Source: Vreelandella glaciei (lineage in GTDB: Bacteria; Pseudomonadota; Gammaproteobacteria; Pseudomonadales; Halomonadaceae). From it: 64,000 nucleotides of DNA. Shown piece after piece: positions 63,982-64,000 of this stretch. Below the pieces are notes generated by a model. It saw only the letters and a list, made by a program, of their open reading frames with translations, searched no databases and was not told the DNA's origin. The position numbers and the translations under genes are program-made. Position 1 is the first letter of the stretch, and each line of letters opens with the position of its first letter. Location of the stretch: the NCBI RefSeq assembly GCF_013415125.1, contig NZ_JACCDE010000019.1:41029-105028 (forward strand), written 5' to 3'.

Positions 63982-64000
63982 TGCCTGACGATGACCTACT
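63982..64000 (-). rRNA. rrf: 5S rRNA, 3' end only (runs off window)
   Basis: The last 19 bp, read on the minus strand, are AGTAGGTCATCGTCAGGCA, which matches the conserved 3' end of gammaproteobacterial 5S rRNA (compare AGTAGGTCATCGTCAAGC in Pseudomonas). A terminator follows directly downstream. The match is short but the context supports it. Confidence 0.75.

Overview
This window looks like a chromosomal segment of a halophilic gammaproteobacterium, most likely Halomonas/Vreelandella or a close relative. The basis is the gene content and order (glnS-cysS beside ppiB-lpxH, tig-clpP-clpX-lon-hupB-ppiD, thrS-infC-rpmI-rplT-pheS-pheT-ihfA, and a Pseudomonas-like cytochrome c oxidase cluster), moderate to high GC, and an osmoprotectant ABC transporter. 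No tRNA, insertion sequence, prophage or CRISPR array is visible. The right edge appears to touch the 3' end of a 5S rRNA gene on the minus strand.

Region 1 (1-8833) is an acyl-CoA catabolic island. A minus-strand set (acyl-CoA dehydrogenase, acyl-CoA ligase, PaaI-type thioesterase, polytopic membrane protein, all overlapping by 1-4 nt) is followed by etfB. The divergent plus-strand set is 3-hydroxyacyl-CoA dehydrogenase, thiolase and an IclR-type regulator. A 15-bp palindrome, TTYTGC-N3-GCARAA, occurs in front of etfB and in the divergent promoter region, so these genes look like one regulon. Region 2 (8927-12458) is an Mla-type lipid transport operon in which the permease carries a fused STAS domain and a PqiC-like lipoprotein closes the operon.

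Region 3 (12484-17806, minus) encodes branched-chain 2-oxoacid dehydrogenase E1-alpha, E1-beta and E2, followed 11 nt later by a 620-residue Hanks-type kinase-like protein. This is the most interesting association in the window. Region 4 (17974-21852, minus) is a yehZYXW (osmF-type) osmoprotectant importer. Region 5 (21951-28786) holds cysS, glnS, ppiB, lpxH, ppiD and hupB.

Region 6 (28983-35035, minus) is the proteostasis cluster tig-clpP-clpX-lon; the tig promoter region has a good sigma-70 promoter and a sigma-32-like promoter. Region 7 (35295-43821) has a small membrane protein, a flavodoxin and a DUF2788 protein, then the classical thrS-to-ihfA translation operon, where infC starts at a non-canonical AUC codon. 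Region 8 (44040-54325) has an OmpA-type lipoprotein, a DUF2489 protein, and the aa3-type cytochrome c oxidase structural and assembly genes (ctaC, ctaD, ctaG, ctaE, SURF1, ctaA, ctaB and small companions). Region 9 (54353-63708) has hrpB, a RutR-like TetR regulator and a purine catabolic operon xdhA-xdhB-xdhC-guaD with a RutR-like operator. Region 10 (63709-64000) holds REP-like repeats, an rRNA-operon-type terminator and the 5S edge.

Gene starts were moved from the longest open frame where a ribosome binding site, an operator or a neighbouring gene argued for it. Family assignments come from reading motifs, not from database searches.
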